64,000 nt of DNA from Raphanus sativus. Lineage: Eukaryota; Streptophyta; Magnoliopsida; Brassicales; Brassicaceae. A program made the position numbers and the translations under genes. Positions 24,513-35,465 of this stretch are shown here, in pieces. The notes beneath the pieces were generated by a model. The model made no database searches, was not told the origin of the DNA, and saw nothing but the letters and a program-made list of their open reading frames with translations. Numbering within the stretch: position 1 is the first letter of the stretch; every line of letters starts with the position of its first letter. The stretch lies in contig NC_079515.1 of the NCBI RefSeq assembly GCF_000801105.2, positions 7,750,001 to 7,814,000 of the forward strand. Reading direction: 5' to 3'.

Positions 24513-25940
24513 CTAGATTTTGACCCGGGCGTCCGCCCGGGTGGATCTTTCAAACATATATACCTATTTGTTTTTATGTCAATATTAGGACTTGATAAAA
24601 AAAATTCAAATTTGAAGAACCGAACCTATCACAATCCGAAAGAGTAGTACCAAACTGGAACCGAAATTGATTAAATATCCAATTATTCAAACTTTTGATA
24701 TTTAGAGAACCAAAACGAATCCAATCCGAACCAAATTATTTTGGATACTCAAATATATTTGAAAAAATTTATATACTTATACATATTAATTATTTTTAGA
24801 TTTAATTAATGTATATAAAAACATCTAGAATACATACGATACTTTTAGGTTGGTTTAAGTACTTGAAAATATATACAAATAGTCAAAAACTAATATATAA
24901 AATAGTTAAACTATACTCAAAACACCAAAAATAGTTAAAATAATTATTGATTTTCGATCCAAATATTTAAACCAAACCAAATGATATGTTAAGTTTAGGT
25001 ATTCCAACATATGTTATTCAAATTTATATATAATATATTATTTTGTTTATAGATTTGAGAAATTTAAAGTATATAATGAATTTTACAGTTTTTAAAATAT
25101 TAAATAGGTTATTCGAACCCGAACTAAACCCGCAAATATCTGAATAGAGTTTGAACCGAAATTTAGAAATGTCTAAATGGGACTGAAATTTTTGACCCCG
25201 AAAACCCGAAAGCCAAACAAATCGAAACCGAACCCGAATGGATACACAAAAACCCACCCCTAATCACTCTATATCATATATATATATATGTCATCGTATA
25301 ATTAATCATATTTTATACTATACCATCATATAAGTAATCATATAATTAATAGTATTTTATATGTACCACCATATAAATAAGAATATATAATATTCTTAAA
25401 ATTTAATGCGAAATATAAAAACCATAATTTAAGTTGGTATATTTGATTGGGATTCTTATTCTATTTTTCTTATATACATTGAAAACATTTTTTAATAATT
25501 AATATTGGTAAATATTTTAGTAAAAATAAAATTTTGAATCTGTGCTTATTTTAAATTTTTTTTGATATAAATCAACTTTAAATTATCATTTTGATTTAAA
25601 TATATAAAGTTTTAAAATTTTATTTTATGATTATTTTAGACAAAAAATGTTATTATATAATTAGATTAGTCTATTTTCGTATATGTTAAAGATGACTCAA
25701 ATAGATAGTTTTTCATAATATAATAGACTTTCAATTTTTATTAATAACATAAACATATTATTTATTTTTCTTAATATACTGTTATCTATGTTTCCAAACA
25801 ATATTTTTTTTTATACTGTTATTCATGTTTCCAAATAAAATCTTTTTAAAATTGCTATCCATATTCTCAAACAATTTTTTTTTTAACTACTATCTATTTC
25901 CAAACATTTCCATTTTGTATTTCAGTTTTAATAGTATAGA
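24513..25940 (-). mobile_element. Non-autonomous Helitron
   Basis: On the minus strand the element starts TCTATACTATTAAAACTGAA at 25940, preceded by host A. It ends with a strong hairpin (CCCGGGCG, GAC, CGCCCGGG region, about 24524-24541) followed by TCAAAATCTAG and host T at 24512. Insertion between A and T without target duplication, a TC start and a CTAG end are the Helitron hallmarks. It is 1428 bp, AT-rich and without a Rep/helicase gene. Internal text includes repeated GTTTCCAAACA units near 25790-25905. Confidence 0.8.
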
Positions 25941-26744
25941 TAGATATGCTAAATGTTGGTATGCATACTTGTAACAAAATGATTCAATTTTGGTTGAGAA
26001 TGATTATATATATGTAATAGTGTTTTGGTTCCGGTATGTGCATGTAATTAAATATTATATCATACATATATGTAATAGAAAACGTGAAAATAATGGTGTT
26101 GATACGTTTTTATTTCGTATTTGTTATATATGTTCAATCAATTGGTTTGCAACGGGTTAGCAGATTTTGAAACATTTCCATATTGATTTGCTGTGTCCGG
26201 TTTGTAAAGTACTTAATTTAATAAAATGTTGGGCCGTTAACAATTTCTAAGTCCAAAACAATGTTATTATATCAACGAAATTTTGTAAAAAAAAAAGAAG
26301 AAAGCAAAGCGACAGAAGCAGTGGCATATAACGTAATATTTGTGTAATTTTCAGTGCTAATTTATTTTTGTACTTCTACTTTAATAGTTTAGATATAACA
26401 TGTTTCCGGTTGGGGAAAAATCTACGCGATTCCCATTCAGCGACAGTTGGGGTAACAAGGCTCCTCAAATCTCTCAAAACTTCAAAGTAGTAAACCAGCT
26501 ACACCATAATAAGAATAGTTTGTCTAACAAGAGTTAGAAGAGCAGCTCACCAAAAATGTTGTATTGCTGAATTCATACAGCGGAAAAGAGATATAAAGGC
26601 CATGGTCTGATGTATCCTTGGGACTTTAATGCAACAGTGAAAAACAAATCCCACAAGATGATCATACTAGCAAATTAGATCAAACTTCAACACTTTGATC
26701 AGATCTTGTAATTAAGCAACCAAAATAGAAGCACACTAACTTAC

Positions 26745-26830
26745 CTTCAAACTTCAACACTTTGATCAGATGTTTCGTCATCTGTCTCACCATGACCAAA
26801 TAGTTGTTTCGAATTTTCCTCGTCTTTATA
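26745..26830 (-). pseudogene. PUB29 C-terminal relic (duplicate)
   Basis: Read on the minus strand this gives VMVRQMTKHLIKVLKF, clearly related to PMVRQMAKDLIKVLKV at the end of the intact PUB29 that stops at 27509. Only the last about 25 codons are recognisable. A direct repeat (CAAACTTCAACACTTTGATC at about 26684 and 26750) shows further local rearrangement. Confidence 0.75.
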
Positions 26831-26944
26831 AATAATATGCTCTACTTTATAACAAAAGAAGAATAAATTGCAAATCAAATGTTGAAGCAAGAAATAAAAA
26901 ATATGTTGAAGCAAGTACCACTATTTAATTTTGTCACTTCAATC

Positions 26945-27090
26945 CAAAGGAACCTTATTCCTTTGTTTTGGTTTAGTAAGCAAAATATCTATTAACCATC
27001 CATTTTCCTCATACTAATACAACTTTTAGCCAGATTCAGTGGACTAAAGTTTTAGATTAATCTTATTCTTTTAGTACGTGAAGCTGTCAT
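26945..27090. repeat. PUB29 3' flank, copy B
   Basis: Counterpart of 24385-24510, lying about 420-560 bp beyond the PUB29 stop. Shared blocks include CCTTATTCCTTT, AACCA(T/A)CCATTTT and TTTTAGA(C/T)TAATCTTA. Confidence 0.7.
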
Positions 27091-27508
27091 TTGTATTTGA
27101 TCGTACCAAAAGTGTTTGTGTCTTGTCCAGCCAATAGATTTCCAAACATCGCCTCAGCTAACAAGCTAAAGTAAATCAGATATTAGTCATTCCCTTATTC
27201 CCTAGTACTATCTATCTATTATATAAAAATATAAATCTAATAAAAAAAATGCCACTTCGAATTGCTAATGTGTGTTTTAAATATGATACAAATTTGAATT
27301 AAATTACTGTTAAAATAGTGTTTTCGGACAAAAAAAATCGTATACTTCTCAATTAAATTACTGGAATCAAAAACCAGAAACGAGAATAAAAATTGATATT
27401 AGTAAAATTGATCATCACACTATGCAAAAATGATTTACACGATATCTACGATCAAAACAGTTGATTGTGTAACATACACCACTAAAAAGATTATTACTAT
27501 AACAAAAA

Positions 27509-28786
27509 TCAAAACGGCATAATATGTGTGGTCTTGGTCTCGTAAGCAGCCAAAGCCGAAGCAGATGACTTGACCTTCAAAACCTTTATCAAATCCTTCG
27601 CCATTTGCCTCACCATCGGCGAGCAGTTGCTCTGAATCACCACTAACAGCTTCGTCACGCCGTTACTTCTCTCCACCGTCTCCTCAACCGTCTTATCTTC
27701 CTTGAACACGTGGCACAGACACCACAGAATCGTCACGGCGTGCTCAGTCGCCGTCGTCGACACTTTCAACAGCTTCTTCACCACTCCCTCCACGCATCCC
27801 CCGCCGCCGCAAATCTCCGATCTACCTTCCCGCTTCGACGACAGTATCTCCAGCAGCTTCAGAGATTTCTCCGTCACCGCGACGACGCTCGTCGTCGTCT
27901 CCTCCGTTATTAGAACGTCTCTGATCCTCGCGATCGTCTTCGCGGCGATTAGTTTCGATCTCACTCGTTTCGATTTCGAGATTTCGATTAGGAACGATAG
28001 ACTCGCTTCGATCAGGTTAGGATCCGACTCGGTGCCGATTGATCCGATCAGCTCCGTTAGAATCCCGTCGCGTTCCGCGACCGTCATCCTCGATTTCGTA
28101 TCGACGGAGGAGATCACCTCCAAAACCCTAACGGCTTCGATCTTCGACTCCAGATCCCCGCGCTGAATCGCGAGGAGAATCGCCGTTAGACAATCTCCTC
28201 CTCCACCACCGTTGGTCAACATCAGATTCGATAACCGTTCTCGATCTCCTTTCTTGATTATAGTATCCAAAACCTTAACCGCTAGAAGAACTAGCTCGAT
28301 CTTCTTCGCCGTCGCCACGATATCGACGAGCATTGGCACTACGAGATCCTCTCTCTCCGAGAGAAACTCTCTGTTCGCTTCCGAATCCTTAACGAATCGA
28401 ACGATCCTCGATAAAATCTCCAGACGAATCTCTTCGTCGTCGTCGTCCTTCTCGAGCCTACTCAGTCTCGCCAACGAATCGTTCACTTCTTCCGCCGTCG
28501 GAATCCCTAGAGCAGACGCCGGATCCGGAGAACCACCACCGACGGAGTCGGACCAGGCTTTGATGAGCCGTTGGAGAGTGAGGTTGGGAACGAGATCCTT
28601 CGATTTGAGAATCTGCATAGTGGCGGGACAAGTGCTGTTGCCTCCGTCGAGCCACCGCTGGATGCTTGGACGATCGTAGGTGACGCCGGTGCAGAGACTG
28701 ACGGGAGATCTCATCACGTCGAGAGATATGGGACACTTGAAGAAGGTAGGCACCGTAATGTACGTCTCGGTTTCATCTCTCCCCAT
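27509..28786 (-). CDS. PUB29: U-box E3 ubiquitin ligase, PUB29-like
   Basis: One intronless exon of 425 codons. The U-box spans about residues 11-85 (PTFFKCPISLDVMRSPVSLC, TGVTYDRPSIQRWLDGGNST, then CPATMQ); it folds like a RING without zinc and recruits E2 enzymes. Armadillo-type helical repeats follow (LVVPMLVDIV, LLAVKVLDTI, EAVRVLEVIS, LLEILSS, AVTILWCLCH), used for substrate binding, and the end is MVRQMAKDLIKVLKVKSS. It is in the PUB20-29 U-box/ARM class, many of whose members act in stress and immunity in the cytosol. Position after MKS1 matches At3g18710. GC-rich coding sequence gives long antisense open frames that are not genes. Confidence 0.92.
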   Translation of the reverse strand: MGRDETETYITVPTFFKCPISLDVMRSPVSLCTGVTYDRPSIQRWLDGGNSTCPATMQILKSKDLVPNLTLQRLIKAWSDSVGGGSPDPASALGIPTAEEVNDSLARLSRLEKDDDDEEIRLEILSRIVRFVKDSEANREFLSEREDLVVPMLVDIVATAKKIELVLLAVKVLDTIIKKGDRERLSNLMLTNGGGGGDCLTAILLAIQRGDLESKIEAVRVLEVISSVDTKSRMTVAERDGILTELIGSIGTESDPNLIEASLSFLIEISKSKRVRSKLIAAKTIARIRDVLITEETTTSVVAVTEKSLKLLEILSSKREGRSEICGGGGCVEGVVKKLLKVSTTATEHAVTILWCLCHVFKEDKTVEETVERSNGVTKLLVVIQSNCSPMVRQMAKDLIKVLKVKSSASALAAYETKTTHIMPF

Positions 28787-29416
28787 TTCGTTTCGTTAAA
28801 AGAAAAAATTCAGAGAGAAAATGCGGGAAAATAAAGTTATTGTTGTTAATGTGAGAGGTGGGGGAAGGAAGTGAGTGGTGGTGGTTTTAAAGACGGGAGT
28901 CAAACGCACGCTTGCGTCACCGTTTTGAACCTATAAAACATACTATATAGTTTTCCATGATTATTCTTTATCTTTACACATACGAAAGAAAAAAAAACAT
29001 TCGGTCCTATATTCTCAAGACATGATAGTATAGAGTAGTTTCTAGTGTGTATTGACAAAAAATGAAAAAATAGTACAGTTGAGAAGTCAGATATATAAGA
29101 ATTAAATGTTCTATTTAATACAAAAATAATAAAGAGAATTAAATGTTGTATTTAATACGAGATAATTCAGAGATTCAACTAATTTTTTTGGTCCAGGGTC
29201 AGAAATCAGAGTGTCTTTGCTCGGTCAAATGTCGTAACCGTTAGATCTGGGTTTGATGGGAGTTTTGACCAACGGTGTCGATTTTTATACACGTGTGAGT
29301 TAGGAGGCCAGAAGCGTGTGGAGAGGAGTGGGGCCCAATATTCTGCACGAGGGTCTAGTCAAGTCCGATCTCGTCGAGAGAACAATGCACATGGACTTGC
29401 TCCATTATCTGTTTTA
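28787..29416. promoter_or_regulatory. PUB29 upstream region
   Basis: Intergenic sequence 5' of PUB29. W-box-like TTGAC(C/T) cores occur near 28898, 29223 and 29268, fitting a stress-responsive U-box gene, and GTGGGGCCCAATA near 29328 has a TGGGGCCC core. TATA-like candidates (CTATATAG, CTATAAAA) lie near 28930-28955 and are not decisive. Confidence 0.3.
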
Positions 29417-30772
29417 TTTTTTGTACATGCTAAAATCTTTTTAGTAGAAACCAAACAAATGAACAATCATGAAAAAGCAACGTTATAATATCTGTGTTCA
29501 AACTCTTTTTTTTTTTTTTTTTTTTAAGAAAATTATATTAATTCATCCCATAAGATATTGGGCTCGGAACAGTACAGACGCGACGGAGAAACAGTCGGAA
29601 ACCTAAAAAAAGACCATAGCTAAGACAAAACAACAAACAGAGCACAGCAGATCTAGAACAAAATCTAAATCATAAAAGAAACAGAGACTCGAGCGAGGGA
29701 AAGACGACGCAAGGGGTATGAAACCCCAACTCCGACGAGCACGGATGGTTAACAAATCCCGATGTTACCGGAACTTCACGCTGGCCGGCGTGCACGAACC
29801 GACCATTGATCCATCGACGGCTAATCTTCAGAGCCAGAGCCATCCTCGGAGGCATCCCGCGGCCCCGAACGCTGGGATCGAGAAGAAACCCAACTCTCAA
29901 ATCATTCTCTGCCAAGCTCGTTCACGCCTCACCGTCGCACACGACTCTCGGTTTCCACGCACAAACCCTAATTCCTCCGGCCAAGAGAAAGCTTCCGCGA
30001 CTAAGAGGGACCGCGCTCGGAGAACCGCCATCTCCAAGACGGGCTCGTCGACCACCGGAAGCCTCCCACAGCGACGGCGCAGAGAGAAAACCCTAGTCCC
30101 GATAGATAACTTGCAAGAACCCGGTGTGCCTCCGCCGTCCTCTAGCAGAGATCGACAACCTTCTCTCGACGACCTACCAGAACCTCAGTCTCTTCATGGC
30201 GGACCACCGCGACAGAGTCCAAAACACCGCAGAGTAAAAAGAGATGTGCCTCCGGCGAACATCTACCTTCCATCAATTTCGCTCAGGATCCGACAAACAA
30301 GAAAAGAAAAAAGGAGGGAGGGAGCATCCTAAGAGATCGACAGTACGTCGATGGTCGGAGCTCCTCCCAAACGAGATCTACTTTTGGGAGAGTTTTTGAG
30401 AGGAGCGCGTGTAAACAATCGCCGCTCAAAGGCTTCTTCGTTATTATCTGTGTTCAAACTCTGACTCGGCAAATATATGAAAGCTGATCATATTGGTTTT
30501 GGGCGATTGATTCTTGGACACAATACTAAGTAGTGTTGTGGCTTGGCTTATTTTAGTACATGAGATTAAAATCTTTTTACTAGAAACCAAACAATTATGA
30601 AAAAGCAACGTTATGGTATCTTTGTTTCAACCTCTGAGTCAGCAAATGTTAAAACGTGGTACAGATATATGGAAGCTGATCATATTGGTCATGAACGAAT
30701 AATACTTTGGCATATAAATTATGTGTTAATTTGGTTCAGCAATACATAATAAGTTGTGTTGTGGCTTGGCTT
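29417..30772 (+). repeat. Diverged tandem duplication, first unit split by a retroposon
   Basis: Unit 1 is 29417-29506 plus 30463-30549; unit 2 is 30550-30772. Shared blocks in the same order are TAGAAACCAAACAA, GAAAAAGCAACGTTAT, TCAAAC/TCAACCTCTGA, GGAAGCTGATCATATTGGT (GAAAGCTGATCATATTGGT in unit 1) and GTGTTGTGGCTTGGCTT. Unit 2 has extra internal sequence. The function is unknown; no protein is encoded. Confidence 0.85.
29507..30444 (-). mobile_element. Non-coding poly(A) retroposon (Sadhu-like), copy 1
   Basis: An 18-bp target-site duplication TATCTGTGTTCAAACTCT flanks it (29489-29506 and 30445-30462). It starts on the plus strand with a T-run, meaning a minus-strand element with a 3' poly(A). 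The body is 938 bp and GC-rich compared with its surroundings. A plus-strand open frame of 204 codons at 29718-30332 is low-complexity Arg/Pro/Ser text and not a believable protein. Size, poly(A), target duplication and lack of coding match the crucifer Sadhu retroposons, but I assign that family only by architecture. Confidence 0.75.
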
Positions 30773-31082
30773 CCACTACGGATAAAGGGGAAAAAATTAT
30801 TCGAGCGAATGTGTTTTATTCGGGGAGAAAAGCAAAAGCGTTTCTTTTATTTTGTGGATTGTCATCTTCTGGTCAATATAATATGTTTGTTAGATAATTT
30901 AAAGTTTTGTGATGAGCAACAGCATGTATTTTAGAAAAGCTTTCGAATATCCACAGCATTTTTAGTTGTCTCAATCGTATAAAACATATGGTTTAAGACT
31001 GCCTAATTTCAAAATTGACTATCAAATTAGGTTGCATTGAATATATATCTCAAATTCAAAGGATTTGAGAGTTTGGTCCTTT
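30773..31082. other. Intergenic, nothing recognised
   Basis: AT-rich sequence after the tandem duplication, with no protein-like frame or repeat signature that I can support. Confidence 0.4.
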
Positions 31083-31737
31083 TGCTTAGGTTCTAAAAAT
31101 CGCTCGCCTAGACGATAAATCGGCCGAGAACTCGTAAAACGGTTGGTCACCGTGGCGAGTTGAGATGATTCGGTTGCTTTGTACAGTAATCCGAGTTAAG
31201 ACCGCGGAGAACGTGGTTTAGTGAACGCAGCCGATTTTTATTTTGAAGCGCGTAGCCCAAAATTATCTTATTTGCTATCACCCAATCCCAAATACTATAT
31301 TCAGTGAATCACCGGAGCTTTACGTTGACAGTTCGATGCAAAAAAATTATAACAATGAACAAACTGAAAAACACAGGCAGAGATAGATTTCAAGTTTCAG
31401 AACTCGTGAAGAAGAAGATAAAGTCATATTTACAGTTATACTCTTTTACTGAAAAACAATTAAAAATAAACAAAAGTGGCACAATTGAGCATCAAAGTCA
31501 CGACAATGACGTCAAAACAGCACATCGACCACTACACCACTTTAACATTTTTTTTTGGTCAAACACTACCTTAACATTATAAGTTTTTCTTAACTATACA
31601 AAATATATAACTTATATTTTAATTAAAAAGCTATAAAAAAAATCCACGATTACTCCCCGATTTAATTTCGATTTTTTGTTAAATCGCTAGGCCCAGACCA
31701 GCCGCACGCGTAACGCCTAGCGCGTTTTAAAACAAGG
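31083..31737. mobile_element. Possible DNA-transposon relic with imperfect inverted ends
   Basis: The left edge TTAGGTTCTAAAAATCGC..CGCCTAG and the reversed right edge TTGTTTTAAAACGCGCTAGG share a TTnTAAAA-CGC-CCTAG/CTAGG layout, a pattern seen in common plant dispersed elements. No target duplication is evident and the interior is non-coding. Confidence 0.3.
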
Positions 31738-31940
31738 GTATTTGTTAATTATTGCTTTGTTTGCTCACGTACGGTTGTGCCATGTTTAAATGACAAAATA
31801 AGTGTGTGGGTGCTTCGTATTTAATACATAAGTTCTAACAATGCGAATATATTTCAGATTTTCAGTTCGTTTGTTTTGTTTCAGTTTCTTCTTTCACTTA
31901 TAGGTGTGGTTTATTGCTCTCTTTTTCTTTAATGTTCAAA

Positions 31941-31975
31941 CTAGGATACTATCCGCGCTTTGAAAGCGCGGAGTT
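31941..31975 (-). mobile_element. Helitron 3' terminus
   Basis: On the minus strand the hairpin CCGCGCTTTCAAAGCGCGG is followed by ATAGTATCCTAG and host T (plus-strand A at 31940). The matching 5' end, to the right, was not found, so the element length is unknown. The inverted repeat at 32013 may lie inside it. Confidence 0.6.
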
Positions 31976-32012
31976 AAATTTTATTGATTTGTTAATATGT
32001 TATTTTATTAAA

Positions 32013-32512
32013 TAATATGTTTAGATATGTACGTTCGGTTTTCGTTTCATTTCCAGATTGTATTTTTGGCTTTCGATTTGATTTTGACTCGGTTGTAGCT
32101 TTTTATTTTCGATTCAAGATATATAAAAATCGTTCGATTAGTTATTAATTTGAGTATGGTTTGAATTTTAGTTATTTATTTTTTGGTTTGGTTAAGTCAC
32201 AATATTCAAAAATTCCAAAAAATACCACGGTATATGGTATAAACCATTTACTAAAATCGTGGTATAGATAATATTTTATGTAAACTATATACCATGGTAT
32301 TTTTTGGAATTTTTGAACATTGTGACTTAACCAAACAAAAAAAATAAATAACTAAAATTCAAACCACACTCAAATTAATAACTAACCGAACGGTTTTTAT
32401 ATATCTTCAACCGAAATCAAAAGTTACAACCGAATCGAAATCAAATTGAAAGCCAAAAATACAATCAGGAAACAAAGCGAAAACCGAAAGCACATATCTA
32501 AATATATTATAT
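32013..32512. repeat. Long inverted repeat (about 225-bp arms, 50-bp loop)
   Basis: The left arm (32013-32236) and the reverse complement of the right arm (32287-32512) match over their whole length with scattered differences. Examples are TTTAGATATGT, TTGTATTTTTGGCTTTC, GATATATAAAAA, TTAGTTATTAATTTGAGT and GGTTAAGTCACAAT. A transcript would fold into a hairpin of more than 200 base pairs. No coding potential. Confidence 0.9.
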
Positions 32513-34523
32513 CATCCAACACATATTTATCGAAATCAAATCGAAGGTTTTCTTTTTTTTTTCTTTGTTTTACTGGTACAATAATAAGCAAGAAACAAAA
32601 AGGATAAATCATAAAAACAAAGAAAAAGTGTGATGGGTTCGCGATGGTGAATGAGGTGGGTCCATTAGTTTCCTATTATACCTCAATTAGTTATTCGATA
32701 GCTTGTTAATTGTTATAAAATATTTTCCATTTGTTTTTTTAATAAAAAGAGAATGGTATTGCTGTAAATACTAAGAAAAATAAAGAGGATGTCAAAAAAA
32801 TGTATGCTGTTTTAATTGTATTGATTTGGTCTATCACCTTTCCATTGATCCATTCATTTTTCTTCTTCATTGATAATTAACTTGATGATGCTTATGTAGT
32901 TTTCTTACATTGAGTTTTACAAACTTTAATTTTGGAAACAAGAAATAGACTAAATGCCCGTGGATGGTATAAGCAGAGGGTGACAGAAAGTTGCTGGCCT
33001 AATTAGGTCAAGTTTCAATTAGGTTTAGCATAATTAATCAGGTATGTATACAATCATGGTAGTAGCCGTTGAATAGAGGCATAGAGCGTAAGATACGAGC
33101 AACCTTTTAATAAAACTCAGATACATTATTTTGAAGATATAGCACGTCTTTTTTCTTATCAAATTATATGTTTTTATAGTCCTTATTATGGCAGACGAAG
33201 TAATGAGAGTATTCATTAACTCGTGAGCATATAATTTGCTAATTGCGTATAGTAGGGTAAAATTGCACCGAAAGAGACTTAAAATATAATGATGCGAACG
33301 TGCATGATTTTCTATAAGTAATTATGGCCAATCTGAAAAATCTGCGCCAGATTTATAATGATCTCAACTTTAATACAGTAAATAACACCAATAAACCACT
33401 CATCATCTTATTCATCCATTATTGTTCTTGGTAGACAATAAATTTCGCTTGTCCTCATATGCAAGCAACTTTTCTATCTTCTTTTCTTTGTAAATAGTGT
33501 TATATCTAATCGTGAACATGTATTTCTCATTATTAAAAAAATAATTGCTGCAAGAAAATACTAATGTGAAATGGGTGAAAACGAGATTTAATTACGTTCT
33601 AACTTTCTCTTCCAGTAAAAAAATATCTTCTAGAACGTCGTCTAATAATACATTTTAAATGGTAGGTTTTATGTATCTATGGGGACAATCTATCCACAAT
33701 AAATCTAAACTAGCATTTTAAATGAAATCTCCATGAACTTTGTATTCACAGAGTATTTGCAGGTTATGACAAATATAGCTGAATGATGATCGGTACGATA
33801 TAAGAATATATGTTTTCCGTGAATTTACAGTTTATATAATGATATTACATATAACCTTAGCAAAAAAAAGTTGCTACCTGTTAAATGGCAAAAGACAATT
33901 CTGCATGACACGTATTCAAAACAAGTTCTCCATAAACTGATGGTCCAAATAGTTCGAAATAAATATTGGGTCAAGATAGAGATATGAAGAAGAATCGAGT
34001 TCCAAAAGTGTGGGGTTGTGATCCATATTATTCAGAGGTTGCCAAGGGTAGAGGCAACTAGTTTGCATCACATGCAAAAGAAAAACATATCCAGTGTCAT
34101 GTTCCCATTCCAAGTCAACATCATCCAATTTTTGGTGAGTTATATATCAAATCTGACCAGCTTTTCTTCTTTAACTCAGATTCGGCACTAGCTAGTTCTG
34201 CTATGTTATATCTATGTGGGTATTTCTGTGTTTATACATGCCCATTAATAACATATATAATTCTACTAAGTATATATTAGTCATGGATAAAAGTTATACT
34301 AACTTTGCTAATGCTGTAAGACTCATTTTTTTGGTAATCATGTTACAATGCTGTAAGACTTTAATATTTTAAACTTTAAAAGTAGGAATAAAGGTAATAA
34401 AATCTCTAATGATGAAGATATTCACACGCTACGGGTAATTAAGGAGGATGAATGGATGATAAGAGTAAAATGAGGAACCGTAAAGTAACCTAGGTATGAT
34501 GAAAACTCATTCGCGTGCGATTA
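32513..34523. other. Intergenic, no confirmed gene
   Basis: Mostly AT-rich. A minus-strand frame at 33916-34128 (MDDVDLEWEHDTGYVF ... LDHQFMENLF) has protein-like acidic and aromatic composition and could be the tail of a decayed transcription-factor-like gene, but I do not recognise it. Confidence 0.3.
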
Positions 34524-34531
34524 CATATAAG

Positions 34532-34694
34532 CAGGGGCATTCCTGAAAGATGAGAGACCTGAAACATTTTACAAAGGTTTTAACTAAAAAAATTTTTTTT
34601 GCTAATTTGGGGACCTTTTTCAGTGTAAATATTTTTTAAAAAATTGGGGGCCATAGTCCAATGTTTCACCTTGCTGTGCTCAGGACCGCCTCTG
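34532..34694. mobile_element. hAT-type MITE, 163 bp
   Basis: The terminal inverted repeats are CAGGGGCATTCCTGA at the left and, reversed, CAGAGGCGGTCCTGA at the right. A perfect 8-bp target duplication CATATAAG flanks the element (34524-34531 and 34695-34702). The 8-bp duplication and CAGRGGC ends are the hAT superfamily signature. No transposase is encoded. Confidence 0.88.
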
Positions 34695-34702
34695 CATATA
34701 AG

Positions 34703-35465
34703 TCCATGACAAAAGTTTTTTTTTGCTTATATCATGGAATAAAGTTCATCTTTTTGTTCCTTAATATACGGGAAAGCTTTTGATCACACATATGTAATCA
34801 AGAGAAGCAAAAATTGTAATTGAAAGGATTTTGTAAGGATTTCAAACGTACGAGGGCGTATTTGCTTGCTCGTGTGAGATATATATGTACATACATTTTC
34901 CTTTAGTGAACGTGTGGCTACATATACTAATGTAATGCATGTATTGGTAAAAGTATTTACTGGACATCATTAACATTTTTGGTTCATTGGAAATTATTAA
35001 AGTGACCAGAATTATTATTCTATACTTTTGGCATATTCAATTCTTGTTATTAAAGCTAAAAGAAAATCAGAAGATCCAATTTCACAATTTGCTTGCGTTA
35101 AACATATCAAAACATGTTAACTTAGGCATTTCCCATCATCGATGTTCACTGTTCAGACTCGAAACCTTCTCGATACTCTTTTTTGCATGACCAATTGATC
35201 AGTATACCGGTTGCATTAGTGATAATGAAGTATATTCTTTACGTTTCTAAATATTTGATATAGAAATCTCGTGCTATTACCCACGAAAAGAACTCTGAGT
35301 AAACTGCCCCAAAAGTTCAAAACAAAACAAAAATCTTTACAAAAGTGATATAACAACAGTGGCATTTATAAGCCCATTTAAATGGGCTTATAGTTGATGA
35401 CTAAAAGAGCATGCAATCATGTTTTTCTTGTCAAAGCAGATCAATCATGTCTTATTCGTAACTAA
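34703..35465. other. Intergenic, no gene seen
   Basis: AT-rich sequence containing a perfect 26-bp palindrome (listed separately). Otherwise nothing I can support. Confidence 0.4.
35367..35392. repeat. Perfect 26-bp palindrome with two site II cores
   Basis: TATAAGCCCATTT joined directly to its exact reverse complement. Each half contains TGGGCTTA on one strand, a core resembling the site II elements bound by TCP factors. No gene start is close by. Confidence 0.9.

Noticed and set aside
27215..27500. Helitron start (TCTATTATATAAAA preceded by A)
   Set aside because: No hairpin plus CTAG end before PUB29; too little to support an element.
27702..28679. Long plus-strand open frames over PUB29
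   Set aside because: Antisense of a conserved U-box/ARM gene; its GC-rich codons create open shadow frames.
29718..30332. 204-codon open frame on the plus strand
   Set aside because: Lies inside the non-coding retroposon, on the strand opposite to its poly(A). Arg/Pro/Ser low-complexity text from GC-rich DNA, no family resemblance.
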